Origin: Brytella acorum
Lineage (GTDB): Bacteria; Pseudomonadota; Alphaproteobacteria; Acetobacterales; Acetobacteraceae
Direction of reading: 5' to 3'
NCBI RefSeq assembly: GCF_029309905.1
Contig: NZ_JARBJP010000012.1
Span: 1-51,128 of the forward strand
DNA length: 51,128 nt
Shown here piece after piece: positions 42,698 through 51,128 of the stretch. The first letter of the stretch is position 1, and every line of letters begins with the position of its first letter. A model generated the notes under the pieces. It was not told where the DNA came from. It did no database searches and saw only the letters and a list, made by a program, of their open reading frames with translations. A program made the position numbers and the translations under genes.

Positions 42698-44254
42698 TCA
42701 CCCGAAAATTCCATGTAAAAACCAGCCCTGCGAGCCGGTCTCGCCATGCTCGCCGTCGCCTTCGCGGAACAACCAGAACCGCTCCCCAGCGGTATCCTCG
42801 ACGCGGAAATAATCCCGCGCGATGGTCAGCTCGGCATCGCCTTTCCACCATTCTCCGAAGACGCGCTCCGGCCCGTCAGCGCACTTCACGCAATGACGGA
42901 CGCCGCGCCAGATGAAGTAGACCGGCGGCTGGTCCGGCAGTTCCGCCATCGCCCGCACTGGCTCCGGGCGGCCGAGCAATCGTGTCGGGCGCGGCCATTG
43001 CACAGGCCATGAGTTTCCATCATCGGGGGCCAGTGCCGGAACACGACGGACCGACCGTTCGGGAAGGTCGCTCTCGACGGCGGCGAAGCGATAGAGCGCG
43101 TCGCTTCCGACACGATTGGCGAGGGTGTCGATCAGGCCGGAAATGTCGGCCTCTTCCTCCGCGATCAGGGCGGAGACGCGCTGCCGCGCCTCCATCGGCT
43201 CGGCAAGGGCGGCGACCAGTTCTATGCGCTCGATGCCGAAGCCGGGATCGATCGTCTCGATCTTCTTGTAGAGCAGGCGCGTGAGGTGTTTCGCGTCCAG
43301 CACAGGACGGGCCGTGGCGACGCGGATTGCCTGCACGGCACTGTCCAAGCGATGTAGCAGAAGATCGAGCTGCCGCACCCCGTCGCCCCGCGCCTCCAGC
43401 CCTTCGCACAGCACAGGAACCAGCTTGCCAATATAGCGCGCGATGGTCTCCGCGGCCGCGATCGGTTCGGCGAAGTTGTGCATAGCGGACACCGGATTGA
43501 CCGGGCGGGCGGCCTGGATCGGCTCAGCCATTCGCCCGTAAGCCTGATCCAGCCGACGTTCCAGCTCCGGCCCGAACCGCAAGGTCAGCGGGCCGCGTGG
43601 CATCGTCTCCAGCTTCCCGATCCTCGAGATGCCGAGGGTCCACAGCTCTTCCGTGATGGAGGAGGGTAGTCGTAGCGCCTCGATCGGCAGATCGGCCAGC
43701 GCGTCGGCGATCCCGCCTTCCGGCACGACGATAACCCGCCCGCGCCCGTATCGGGCGAGAGCGTGCGCAGCCCCCCATGTATCTGCGATCGCGGCCTTGG
43801 CCGTGAAGCCGGATTCCGCCAGGCGCCGGACGGTGGCGTCAAGCATCGCGGCTTCACCGCCATGGAGATGGTCAGCGCCCGTCGTCTCCAACACGAGACC
43901 GTCCGCCTGCCCGGAAGACGAAGAGGAATCCACCGCGACGATGGGCGCGACCCGCTGCTGAAACCACACCGCCAGGCTTTCCAGCCCCTCACTGTCGCCG
44001 TCCGGATCGGCGTCCATCACCGTCAGATCGGGGAAGAGCGCACGGGCCTTGGCGACCGGCGTGCCGGGTTTCAACCCCGCCTTGCGGGCCGGGAGATCGG
44101 CGGACAGCACGACACGGCGGTTGCCCTCCCGTCCAGCGAGCGCCAGCGGTGCGTCAGGCGGTGGCGCGGAATCGCCCAGCTTCCTGCGCAGCCGCTCCGT
44201 CGGCCAGAGCGGGAGGTAAAGCGACACCAGCCGGGCAGAGCCTTCCTTTCGCAT
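42698..44254 (-). CDS. imuB: ImuB, inactive Y-family polymerase-like protein
   Basis: 518 residues from ATG 44254. LVSLYLPLWPTERLRRK, DLPARKAGLKPGTPVAKARALFPDL and the palm-like region AVDSSSSSGQADGLVLETTGADHLHGG follow the DinB/UmuC fold without the catalytic acidic triad, as known for ImuB. The family bridges the beta clamp to DnaE2 in mutasomes. Its start overlaps imuA by about 100 bp. Alternative start upstream (44299) is less likely. Confidence 0.92.
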   Translation of the reverse strand: MRKEGSARLVSLYLPLWPTERLRRKLGDSAPPPDAPLALAGREGNRRVVLSADLPARKAGLKPGTPVAKARALFPDLTVMDADPDGDSEGLESLAVWFQQRVAPIVAVDSSSSSGQADGLVLETTGADHLHGGEAAMLDATVRRLAESGFTAKAAIADTWGAAHALARYGRGRVIVVPEGGIADALADLPIEALRLPSSITEELWTLGISRIGKLETMPRGPLTLRFGPELERRLDQAYGRMAEPIQAARPVNPVSAMHNFAEPIAAAETIARYIGKLVPVLCEGLEARGDGVRQLDLLLHRLDSAVQAIRVATARPVLDAKHLTRLLYKKIETIDPGFGIERIELVAALAEPMEARQRVSALIAEEEADISGLIDTLANRVGSDALYRFAAVESDLPERSVRRVPALAPDDGNSWPVQWPRPTRLLGRPEPVRAMAELPDQPPVYFIWRGVRHCVKCADGPERVFGEWWKGDAELTIARDYFRVEDTAGERFWLFREGDGEHGETGSQGWFLHGIFG

Positions 44255-44948
44255 CGCATCCCTCCACCTCGAAATCCGCGCACTCCCCCGAGCGCGCACG
44301 CAGCAGTTCCAGCAGCCACCGGGACCGCTCCACGCCGGGAACGGGCAGCGGCGCGGAGGGCAGGACCGAGATCCGCCAGCGTGTGGTGCTGGCCGTGGGT
44401 TGTCCGAAATCCGCCGCCTCGGTCTGGCGGCGCCAGCGACGGATCGCGAGACCGATCGTGCCCGTCCTCTCGGCGGCGATCTGCAACCGGCGCGAAGCGG
44501 TCATCGTCAACCGACCAACCTCGGCCACCACGGCGCCAAGCCCGCCATGCCGCAACCCTTCCTCGAAGCACGCCAGCGCGTCGGTCTCCGATCCCGCCTC
44601 GGCATGGATGACGCGCCGTGTCGCCAGACCGGCCTGGTCGAGCGCGGGCGCGAACAGATCCTGACGCGTGACGATCCAGAGCACCTTGCCCTTCGTCCGC
44701 GCCGCGATCCCGGCGGCGAACAGCGCGGCGGCCGCTGCGTTGAGCGCGTCGTTGCCGCCCCCGGCCACCTCATGCAGCGCGCCAAGTGTCAGCCCGCCGC
44801 CCGGCAGCTTTCCATCGATCTCGTGCATCCCGAACGGCAGGACAGCGCGCTTGCGGTCCCTGTGCCCTTCCAGCCGGGCGATCGTGGCCCGGAGCGCCTC
44901 GACGGCCGGTTTTTTACGTGCTGGCTTTCTGTCCTCTGTGGGTGTCAT
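44154..44948 (-). CDS. imuA: ImuA, RecA-like mutagenesis protein
   Basis: 264 residues. VLPFGMHEIDGKLPGGGLTLGALHEVAGGG is the ImuA N-terminal block replacing a strict Walker A; GKVLWIVTRQDLFAPALDQAGL and LGAVVAEVGRLTMTASRRLQIAAERTGTIGLAIR follow. First gene of the SOS mutagenesis operon, 45 bp downstream of a perfect LexA box. The 100-bp overlap with imuB is longer than usual. Confidence 0.93.
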   Translation of the reverse strand: MTPTEDRKPARKKPAVEALRATIARLEGHRDRKRAVLPFGMHEIDGKLPGGGLTLGALHEVAGGGNDALNAAAAALFAAGIAARTKGKVLWIVTRQDLFAPALDQAGLATRRVIHAEAGSETDALACFEEGLRHGGLGAVVAEVGRLTMTASRRLQIAAERTGTIGLAIRRWRRQTEAADFGQPTASTTRWRISVLPSAPLPVPGVERSRWLLELLRARSGECADFEVEGCDAKGRLCPAGVALPPALADGAAAQEAGRFRATA

Positions 44949-44993
44949 GTCAGAAGTCCGTCCGGCTCCTGCGGCCGTCGCTTGGGATTATAT

Positions 44994-45008
44994 GTTCATG
45001 TTTTGTTC
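44994..45008. promoter_or_regulatory. LexA (SOS) box of the imu operon
   Basis: GTTC-ATGTTTT-GTTC is an exact match to the alphaproteobacterial LexA box GTTC-N7-GTTC, 45 bp before imuA. It indicates damage-inducible expression of imuA-imuB-dnaE2. Confidence 0.88.
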
Positions 45009-45113
45009 TGGAAATGCGGAAAGAGTCAAGGCATATTCGATTCCCGCTCGCGACCCTGTCGGCGGAAGAACGCTTCGAACGGATCGAGAGGACGGCGCAA
45101 GGTTTTGAATCCG

Positions 45114-46073
45114 ATGAATTCCGTTGCTGCCAAACCCGCTGACGATTATCTCGCCCGCCTCAATCCCGCCCAGCGCGCGGCCGTCACGCATGGCGCCGGA
45201 GTCGCGGCTGACGCAGGCGGCTCACCCCCGCTGCTGGTCATCGCCGGCGCGGGATCGGGCAAGACCAACACGCTCGCGCACCGGGTCGCCCATCTGATCG
45301 CCACCGGCGCCGATCCCAGTCGCATCCTGCTGCTGACCTTCTCGCGCCGCGCGAGCACCGAGATGACCCGGCGGGTGGAGCGCATCTGCCGCACCGTCTT
45401 CGGCGACAAAGCCGGTCCCTTGGCCGACGCCCTGGCCTGGGCCGGGACGTTCCATTCCATCGGCGCGCGTCTCTTGCGGGAGTATGCCGAGCAGATCGGC
45501 ATGGACTGGGCCTTCTCGACCCATGACCGGGAGGATTCCGCCGATCTGATGAACCTGGTCCGCCACGATCTCGGCTTCTCGAAGACGGAGAAGCGCTTCC
45601 CGGCCAAGGGGACGTGTCTGGCGATCTACTCCCGTGTCGTGAACTCCGGCGTCCCGCTCGGCGATGTGCTGATGAAGCATTATCCGTGGTGCGCGGGATG
45701 GGAGGCGCAACTCAGGCAGCTTTTCGCCGGCTATGTCGCGGCGAAGCAGGCGCAGGGCGTGCTGGATTACGACGACCTGCTGCTGGCCTGGGCGCAGATG
45801 GTCGCCGAACCCGTGTTGGCCGCAGACATCGGCGGCAAGTGGGACCATATCCTCGTGGACGAGTATCAGGATACCAACCGGCTTCAGGCCGATATCCTGT
45901 TCGCGATGAAGCCCGACGGTCGGGGACTGACAGTGGTGGGCGACGACGCGCAGAGCATCTACGCCTTCCGGGCCGCGACGGTGCGCAACATCCTCGATTT
46001 CCCAGGTCACTTCGATCCGCCCGCGCGCATCGTCACGCTGGACCGGAACTATCGTTCCACCAGGCCGATCGTG
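45114..46073 (+). pseudogene. UvrD/PcrA-type helicase, N-terminal half fused to a relaxase
   Basis: From ATG 45114 the reading NPAQRAAVTHG, PLLVIAGAGSGKTNTLAHRVA (Walker A), RILLLTFSRRASTEMTRRV, HILVDEYQDTN (Walker B), VVGDDAQSIYAFRAA and LDRNYRSTRPIV gives motifs Q, I, Ia, II, III and IV of a superfamily 1 helicase. After IV the sequence switches to relaxase DNA and the frame ends at 46169. About half of the usual 650-700 residues is lost, including motifs V and VI, so it is inactive. It starts upstream of the SOS-divergent imu operon. Confidence 0.9.
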
Positions 46074-47683
46074 CCGACGGCGACGCCTTTCTCGAACGGG
46101 GGCAGGACGACCGGCATCAGTTCCGTTTTATCGTCTCGCCGGAGGATGCTGAGCAGATACAGGATCTGACCGCCTTCACGCGTGACCTGATGATGCAGAT
46201 GGAGGCGGATCTCGGCACGAAGCTCGACTGGGTAGCAGTCAATCATTTCAACACCGGTCATCCTCACGTCCATATCGTCATCCATGGCCATGACGACCAT
46301 GGGGAGGATCTGGTCATCGCCAGTGATTACATCACTCAGGGGGTGCGGGAACGGGCGACCGAACTGGTGACGCTGGAGTTGGGTCCGGAAACAGTGCTGG
46401 AGCAACGTCGCAAGCTGGAGAACATGGTCGGGCAGGACCGCTTCACTCGGATCGACCGGCAGTTGCTGGCGTTGGCGGAAGATGGTCCGATCGACATGCG
46501 GGGCGACCAGGGCGGCGATCATGTCCTGCGCCAACGGCGGCTTGCGAAGCTGGAACGGATGGGCCTCGCCAGCCAGGCCGAGCCCGGTGTGTGGACGCTC
46601 GCGCCGGAGACGGAGAAAATGCTGCGCGACCTTGGCGAGCGGGGGGATATTATCCGCGCCATGAACCGGGCGATGCACGAGCAGGGCCGCGCACCCGATC
46701 CCGGCCTGTTCGTCTTTCATGGTCCGGCGTCGCGCGACACGGTGGAGGGGCGGATCCTTGACCGCCATCTCTCCGACGAACTGGGCGAAAAAATTGGCGT
46801 GGTCATTGATGGCGTGGACGGGCGCACCCATCATGTCGCCGGGATCGATCCGGTTTCCCTCGAAGGGGTGCGAAACGGGAGCATTGTCGCGGTCGGCCCG
46901 GAGGTCGCAGTCCCCCGTCCCGCCGACAGGGAAATCGTGTCGGTCGCGGGCCGTGACGGTGTCTATCGCGAGGACACACATCTTGCGAATGCGCGGTCCA
47001 TGCCGCGCATTCCCGGAGGCGATGCCGACGCGTATGTCGCCTCCCATGTGCGTCGCCTGGAGGCCCTGCGGCGCGCCGGCATTATCGAGCGGATTGAGGA
47101 TGGGAGATGGCAGATCCCCGGCGACTATCTGGAGCGGGCTGCGGCGTATGATATGAGCCGCGCGAAACAGATGTCCGTGCGCGTCCTGTCCAGCCTCGAT
47201 CTCGAGGCCCAGATCACAGCGGATGGTGCGACATGGCTGGACCGGGGGCTGATGTCGCGCGGCAGGTCGAATGTGGTCGATGCCGGGTTCGGTTATGAAG
47301 TGACCGAGGCCCGGAAGCAGCGTCAGGACGTGCTGGTCGAACGGGGCGACGCCTGGCGCGACAGGGAGGGGCACGTCCGCTACCGCAAGAGCCTGCTGGC
47401 GGCGTTGGAACGGCGGGAACTGGACCGTATCGGCCAGGAATTGGGAGCATCACGCGGCACGTCGTACCGCGTGATGGCGGACGGGGAGAGAATGTGCGGC
47501 ACGCTGAAGGAGAAGGTCAGGCTGGCTAGTGGAACCTACGCGCTGGTCGAAAATACCCATGAGTTCGTGCTGGTGCCCTGGAAGCCTGTCATCGAGAACC
47601 GGATCGGGCAGGAGATTGCCGGTATCATGCGCGCAGGCGCCATGGACTGGCAGTTGGGACGGCAGCGGGGGCTGGGATTATGA
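46067..47683 (+). pseudogene. DUF3363 relaxase lacking its N-terminus
   Basis: In a different frame from the helicase piece, the sequence DRADGDAFLERGQDDRHQFRFIVSPEDAEQ begins at about 46067 and continues to 47683 with the metal site HPHVHIVIHGHDD, FTRIDRQLLALAEDG and RVLSSLDLEAQITADGATWLDR. It parallels the intact relaxase at 6148-8211 from its residue 139 onward. The first 138 residues, including the catalytic Tyr, are missing. The two copies differ at many positions, so they come from different elements, not a recent duplication. Confidence 0.92.
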
Positions 47684-47740
47684 CGTGGGCAGGCATGAAT
47701 CATGTTGCCAATTTTTGCCATGCGCGAGTATTCTGCCTCC

Positions 47741-47971
47741 ATGAGCACCATGAACATCTCTCTGCCAGAAGCCCTGAAAAGCTTCGTTGACCAGCAGGTT
47801 GCCGGCCGTGGCTTTGGCACCAGCAGCGAGTACGTGCGCGAGCTGATCCGCAAGGACCAGGACAGGCAGCGTCTGCGTGGTATGTTGCTTGAGGGTGGTC
47901 GATCCCCAGCAGGCTCCACGGCGGATGCCGCATATTTCGAACGCCTGCGGTCGCGTGCGCGCGGCGCCTGA
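47741..47971 (+). CDS. ParD-type ribbon-helix-helix antitoxin
   Basis: 76 residues from ATG 47741. MNISLPEALKSFVDQQVAGRGFGTSSEYVRELIRKDQDRQRLR is a ParD RHH domain; the tail SPAGSTADAAYFERLRSRAR binds the toxin in the family. Five bases separate it from the ParE gene. It lies where the RHH protein follows the relaxase in the left module. Confidence 0.9.
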   Translation: MSTMNISLPEALKSFVDQQVAGRGFGTSSEYVRELIRKDQDRQRLRGMLLEGGRSPAGSTADAAYFERLRSRARGA

Positions 47972-47976
47972 TCATC

Positions 47977-48318
47977 GTGACGACCAGACGCGCGGTACTG
48001 CGCGAGCAGGCCGAGCGGGATATCGATCGGATCATTGACGATTATGTCGGGAAAGCCGGAAGTGTTGTGGCCGACCGGTTTGTCGGTGCGCTCGAAGAGG
48101 GGATGACCCTGATCGGGCAATATCCCGGCATCGGCTCGCCGCGTTGCGGGTATGAACTCGATCTTCCGGGGCTTCGTGCGCTCACTCTTCGGAACTGGCC
48201 GTTCGTGGTTTTCTATGTCGAGCGTGAGGACCATCTGGATGTCTGGCGTGTTCTGCACGCCCATCAGGATATTCCGGGGTGGCTGCGAGATCCTGATGGG
48301 GACGATAGTTCGGAATAG
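47977..48318 (+). CDS. ParE-type toxin (RelE/ParE fold)
   Basis: 113 residues from GTG 47977. LREQAERDIDRIIDDYVGKAG, LEEGMTLIGQYPGIGSPR and LRALTLRNWPFVVFYVEREDHLDVWRVLHAHQDIPGWL are ParE-family blocks; members poison DNA gyrase. Antitoxin is directly upstream. Likely stabilises the element. Confidence 0.9.
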   Translation: MTTRRAVLREQAERDIDRIIDDYVGKAGSVVADRFVGALEEGMTLIGQYPGIGSPRCGYELDLPGLRALTLRNWPFVVFYVEREDHLDVWRVLHAHQDIPGWLRDPDGDDSSE

Positions 48319-48341
48319 CGCCTGAATGAGGCTGAACTGAT

Positions 48342-48581
48342 TCAGTGATTTTCCATAAGACTGGCAAAAATGTCAGCGGCATCGAGTCCGATGGCGGTTG
48401 TGATGTCGAGGAATTCGATCACGTCGATCCGGCGCTCGCCGGTCTCGTATTTCGCGACGTAGGACTGGGGTTTGCCGAGCCGCTCCGCCAGCGTGGCCTG
48501 GGTCAGGCCTTTGCCGCGCCTTGCTGCGATCAGCAGTTCCATGAGACGGTGCTGTCGCGGAGAGCGCAGCGATTTCGGCAT
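48342..48581 (-). CDS. XRE-family regulator
   Basis: 79 residues. LIAARRGKGLTQATLAERLGKPQSYVAKYETGERRIDVIEFLDITTAIGLD is a Cro/C1-type HTH. Divergent from the DUF2285 gene with a perfect inverted repeat between them. It probably controls the transfer genes to its right and itself. Confidence 0.9.
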   Translation of the reverse strand: MPKSLRSPRQHRLMELLIAARRGKGLTQATLAERLGKPQSYVAKYETGERRIDVIEFLDITTAIGLDAADIFASLMENH

Positions 48582-48618
48582 AGGGTGCGGTTCCGGTTGA
48601 AACTGAGGAACCGTCCCA

Positions 48619-48639
48619 ATAATCCCGTATCGGGATTAT
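48619..48639. promoter_or_regulatory. Operator of the XRE regulator
   Basis: ATAATCCCG-TAT-CGGGATTAT, perfect 9-bp arms, midway between the divergent XRE and DUF2285 starts (38 and 47 bp away). Likely binding site for the XRE protein. Confidence 0.7.
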
Positions 48640-48685
48640 CCCATTTCAGGATATGATCTGCGGAGCTGAAGGAAAGGGCAGGATC

Positions 48686-48976
48686 ATGACGTCCCAACCC
48701 GATAACGGAGCCGCTCCATCCGATGAGGCGCCCGACTGTCCGCTGCTGACGGCGTATGACCATCTCCATCATGTCACCTATCTCCGCCTTCTTGACGCCG
48801 AGGAAGCCGGTGCCGACTGGCGGGAGGTGGTGCGGATCGTGCTCGGTCGTGATCCGGCAATTGACAGGGATGGCGCGCGCCGATGCTGGGACTCGCATAT
48901 GGCGCGGGCGCGCTGGATGCGCGACACCGGTTACCGCCAGCTCCTGACCATTCCCGGCGGAAAGACGCCGCATTGA
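48686..48976 (+). CDS. DUF2285 protein
   Basis: 96 residues from ATG 48686, after AAGGAAAGGGCAGG. LTAYDHLHHVTYLRLLDAEEAGADWREVVRIVLGRDPAIDRDGARRCWDSHMARARWMRDTGYRQLL is a compact DUF2285 domain, found in conjugative elements next to traG and thought to be DNA-binding. It lies 117 bp before traG. Confidence 0.85.
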   Translation: MTSQPDNGAAPSDEAPDCPLLTAYDHLHHVTYLRLLDAEEAGADWREVVRIVLGRDPAIDRDGARRCWDSHMARARWMRDTGYRQLLTIPGGKTPH

Positions 48977-49093
48977 ACGCTCCATCCGATTTCCTACACA
49001 AAGACCGCCGATTGCCGCACGGCTGCTGAATTGTCTTGCCCCGCGCGTGGTTATTCCTCCTGACGGACGGATCATCCTGTCACGGAGGTGTTC

Positions 49094-50578
49094 ATGTCCG
49101 CGTCCCGTGTGGCCTGGGGCCAGGTGATCCTGGTCTTCGCGATCATGCTGCTGTTCTGGTGGGCCGCGACCGAGTGGGCGGCCTGGCGTCTGGGATTTCA
49201 ACCTGAGCTTGGGGCGCCCTGGTTCATGCTGGCCCACCGCTGGCCCATCTATGCGCCGCCGCTGTTCTTCTGGTGGTGGTATGAGTTCGATGCCTACGCG
49301 CCCGGCATCTTCGTGCAGGGCGCGCGGATTGGCGTCGCGGGCGTTGTTCTCGCCGTCACCGTGGCGTTCGCTCTGTCGATCTGGCGGGCGCGGGCAAGGC
49401 GTCGGGTCGAAACCTATGGTTCGGCCCGCTGGGCGGTCCTGCGCGATATCCGTGCGGCCGGCTTGCTGGGCGACAACGGGGTCGTTCTGGGCAAATACCG
49501 CCGGGCCTATCTCCGACATGACGGGCCGGAGCACGTGTTGTGCTTCGCGCCTACTCGTTCCGGCAAGGGGGTAGGGTTGGTTATTCCGACTCTGCTGACC
49601 TGGCTAGGCTCTGCCATCATCCACGACATCAAGGGTGAGAACTGGCAGTTGACGGCGGGGTTTCGCGCGACCTTCGGGCGCGTGCTGCTGTTCGACCCGA
49701 CCAACCCGGCATCGGCCGCCTACAATCCGCTGCTGGAGGTCCGTCCGGGGGAATATGAAGTCCGCGACGTGCAGAACATCGCCGATATCCTGGTCGATCC
49801 GGATGGTGCTCTGGAACGGCGCAACCACTGGGAGAAAACCTCGCACGCCCTGCTGGTCGGCGCGATCCTGCATGTGCTTTATGCCGAAGCCGACAAGACT
49901 CTCGCCGGTGTGGCGAAATTCCTCTCCGACCCGAAGCGGTCGATCGAGACGACCCTGTCCGCCATGATGCGGACAAACCATCTGGGGGAAAGAGGGCCAC
50001 ATCCCGTCGTGGCCTCCGCCGCGCGGGAACTACTCAATAAATCGGACAATGAACGCTCCGGCGTGCTCTCCACCGCCATGTCGTTTCTCGGGCTCTATCG
50101 TGACCCGGTGGTGGCCACGGTTACCAGAAGATGTGACTGGCGGATTGAGGATCTCGTGTCCTCGGTACAGCCGGTCTCGCTTTATTTCGTCGTGCCGCCC
50201 TCGGACATCAGCCGCACCAAACCGCTGATCCGACTGATGCTCAACCAGATTGGCCGCCGACTGACAGAAGATCTGGAGGTGGCGGCCACCCGGCGCAACC
50301 TGCTTCTCATGCTTGATGAATTTCCGGCTTTCGGGCGACTGGATTTCTTCGAAAGCGCTCTGGCGTTCATGGCGGGGTACCGGATCCGGGCCTTCCTGAT
50401 CGCCCAGTCACTGAACCAGATCGAGAAGGCATACGGGCCGAACAATTCGATTCTGGACAATTGCCAAGTCCGGGTCAGCTTCGCGACCAATGACGAGCGC
50501 ACTGCCAGACGGGTGTCGGATGCCCTAGGCACGGCAACGGAGCAGCGGGATTCCACCAATTATGCCGGGCATCGACTC
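49094..50578 (+). pseudogene. traG: TraG/VirD4 coupling protein, truncated by an insertion element
   Basis: CGGAGGTG precedes ATG 49094. Two N-terminal membrane segments (VILVFAIMLLFWWAATEW and GVAGVVLAVTVAFALSIW), Walker A in CFAPTRSGKGVGLVIPTLL, HDIKGENW, Walker B in LLLMLDEFPAFGRL and FLIAQSLNQIEKAYG, then TNYAGHRL. At about 50575 the protein runs into insertion-element sequence and ends at 50629. Around 490 of an expected 600-660 residues remain; the C-terminal substrate-recognition part is lost. It would have pumped the relaxase-bound DNA to the secretion channel. Confidence 0.92.
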
Positions 50579-50638
50579 TGTTGCGCAAATGGCTGCGGCG
50601 GGATTCACGGAGTGAGGGCAGTCTGGTAGCGGGTTGGC

Positions 50639-51128
50639 ATGAGCAAGCCGCGCCCTGTGACCTATCGAACGACGAACTGGCCTTCCTATAACGCGGCGCT
50701 GAAGAAGCGTGGATCTCTGACGGTGTGGTTTGATCGGGCGATGACCTGGGAAGGCCGGCCAACGGGGCGCAGGGGGCGACGGCAGAGTTACAGTGATCCC
50801 GCGATCCAGACCTGTCTGACGATGAAGGTTTTGTTTGGCATGGCCCTGAGGCAGGCGACTGGCTTTGTCGAAAGCCTGCTCCATCTGGTCGGCCTGGACT
50901 GGTCGGTCCCGGATTTCAGCACGCTGAGCCGTAGGCAGAAATCCCTGACGGTCGACATCACGTATCGCGGCTCGGATGGACCGCTTCATCTTCTGATCGA
51001 CAGCACAGGGATCAAGGTCGAGGGAGAGGGAGAAGGAGAGGGAGAGGGAGAAGGCGAATGGCACAGGCGCAAGCACGGCGGCTCGAAACGTCGGATCTGG
51101 CGTAAACTCCATATCGGGATCGACGAAG
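50639..51128 (+). CDS. IS5-family transposase, N-terminal part
   Basis: The ATG at 50639 opens a frame without stop to the window end: MSKPRPVTYRTTNWPSYNAALKKRGSL, YSDPAIQTCLTMKVLFGMALRQATGFVESLL, PDFSTLSRRQKSL and LHLLIDSTGIKVEG, where the Asp of LIDST is the first DDE residue. Normally VEGEGEW follows; here the EG repeat is expanded to six EG units before EW, encoded by a GAGGGA-type hexanucleotide repeat. Confidence 0.93.
   Translation, partial: MSKPRPVTYRTTNWPSYNAALKKRGSLTVWFDRAMTWEGRPTGRRGRRQSYSDPAIQTCLTMKVLFGMALRQATGFVESLLHLVGLDWSVPDFSTLSRRQKSLTVDITYRGSDGPLHLLIDSTGIKVEGEGEGEGEGEGEWHRRKHGGSKRRIWRKLHIGIDE
51020..51055 (+). repeat. Hexanucleotide microsatellite in the transposase gene
   Basis: Six consecutive 6-bp units of the form GAGGGA or GAAGGA/C, each encoding Glu-Gly. 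It sits right after the first catalytic Asp block. Length changes of whole units would keep the frame. Confidence 0.75.

Larger units (their letters stand above)
50573..51128 (+). mobile_element. IS5-family insertion element, left part
   Basis: The element begins inside traG, near GACTCTGTTGCGCAAATGG at about 50573-50590 (exact end not visible without the right copy), and runs past the right edge with its transposase gene on the + strand. Terminal repeat and target duplication cannot be determined from this window. Confidence 0.8.

Overview
The window looks like accessory DNA of a high-GC alphaproteobacterium, most likely an acetic acid bacterium (Acetobacteraceae). Supports are a canonical alphaproteobacterial LexA box (GTTC-N7-GTTC) in front of an imuA-imuB-dnaE2 operon, an IS5-family insertion element, FecI/FecR/TonB iron genes, and a conjugative-element gene order (HTH, DUF2840, TraF-like S26 peptidase, DUF736, lytic transglycosylase, DUF3363 relaxase, RHH protein, TraG) common in alphaproteobacterial integrative elements. 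The genus assignment is inference; no rRNA, tRNA or CRISPR array was seen.

Left part (1-8.8 kb): a serine recombinase running off the left edge, preceded by a Phd/PemK-like toxin-antitoxin pair and a small recombinase-associated ORF; an orphan N4/N6 DNA methyltransferase; a frameshifted DUF6499-DUF2285 gene; then a compact, largely overlapping mobilization operon ending in an intact relaxase and a ribbon-helix-helix protein, with a candidate oriT just before the relaxase. Next (9.1-10.4 kb) comes a two-gene cassette of different codon use: a winged-helix-like protein and a protein with a HEPN-type Rx4H motif. This is the best candidate for an undescribed system here.

Iron region (10.8-18.1 kb): a LysR regulator, small membrane proteins, a PepSY protein, a TonB-dependent siderophore receptor and FecR/FecI, all leftward. 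Two identically spaced 28-bp motifs precede the receptor and fecR and look like the FecI-dependent promoter; a third copy faces away from fecI into a stretch with no gene. A second serine recombinase, broken by a frameshift, follows.

Middle (20.3-39.1 kb): Tag glycosylase, DUF1348 protein, isonitrile-hydratase-like protein, a decayed scar made of glxA, MFS and HlyD/EmrA pieces, then redox enzymes (DJ-1/Hsp31-like, PRISE-type SDR, aldo/keto reductase, GST, FAD monooxygenase, NmrA-like) each beside a TetR, MarR or MmyB-like regulator with visible palindromic operators, a frameshifted ferredoxin, YbaK, a methyltransferase and a Phd/VapC pair.

Right part (39.4-51.1 kb): a damage-inducible mutagenesis cassette (imuA-imuB-dnaE2), then a second, damaged copy of the conjugation module: a UvrD/PcrA-type helicase fused by deletion to a relaxase lacking its N-terminus, a ParDE pair, an XRE regulator with its operator, a DUF2285 protein, and TraG truncated by an IS5-type element that runs off the right edge. 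Conjugation modules therefore flank the cargo, which suggests nested or merged integrative elements with several recent deletions and frameshifts.
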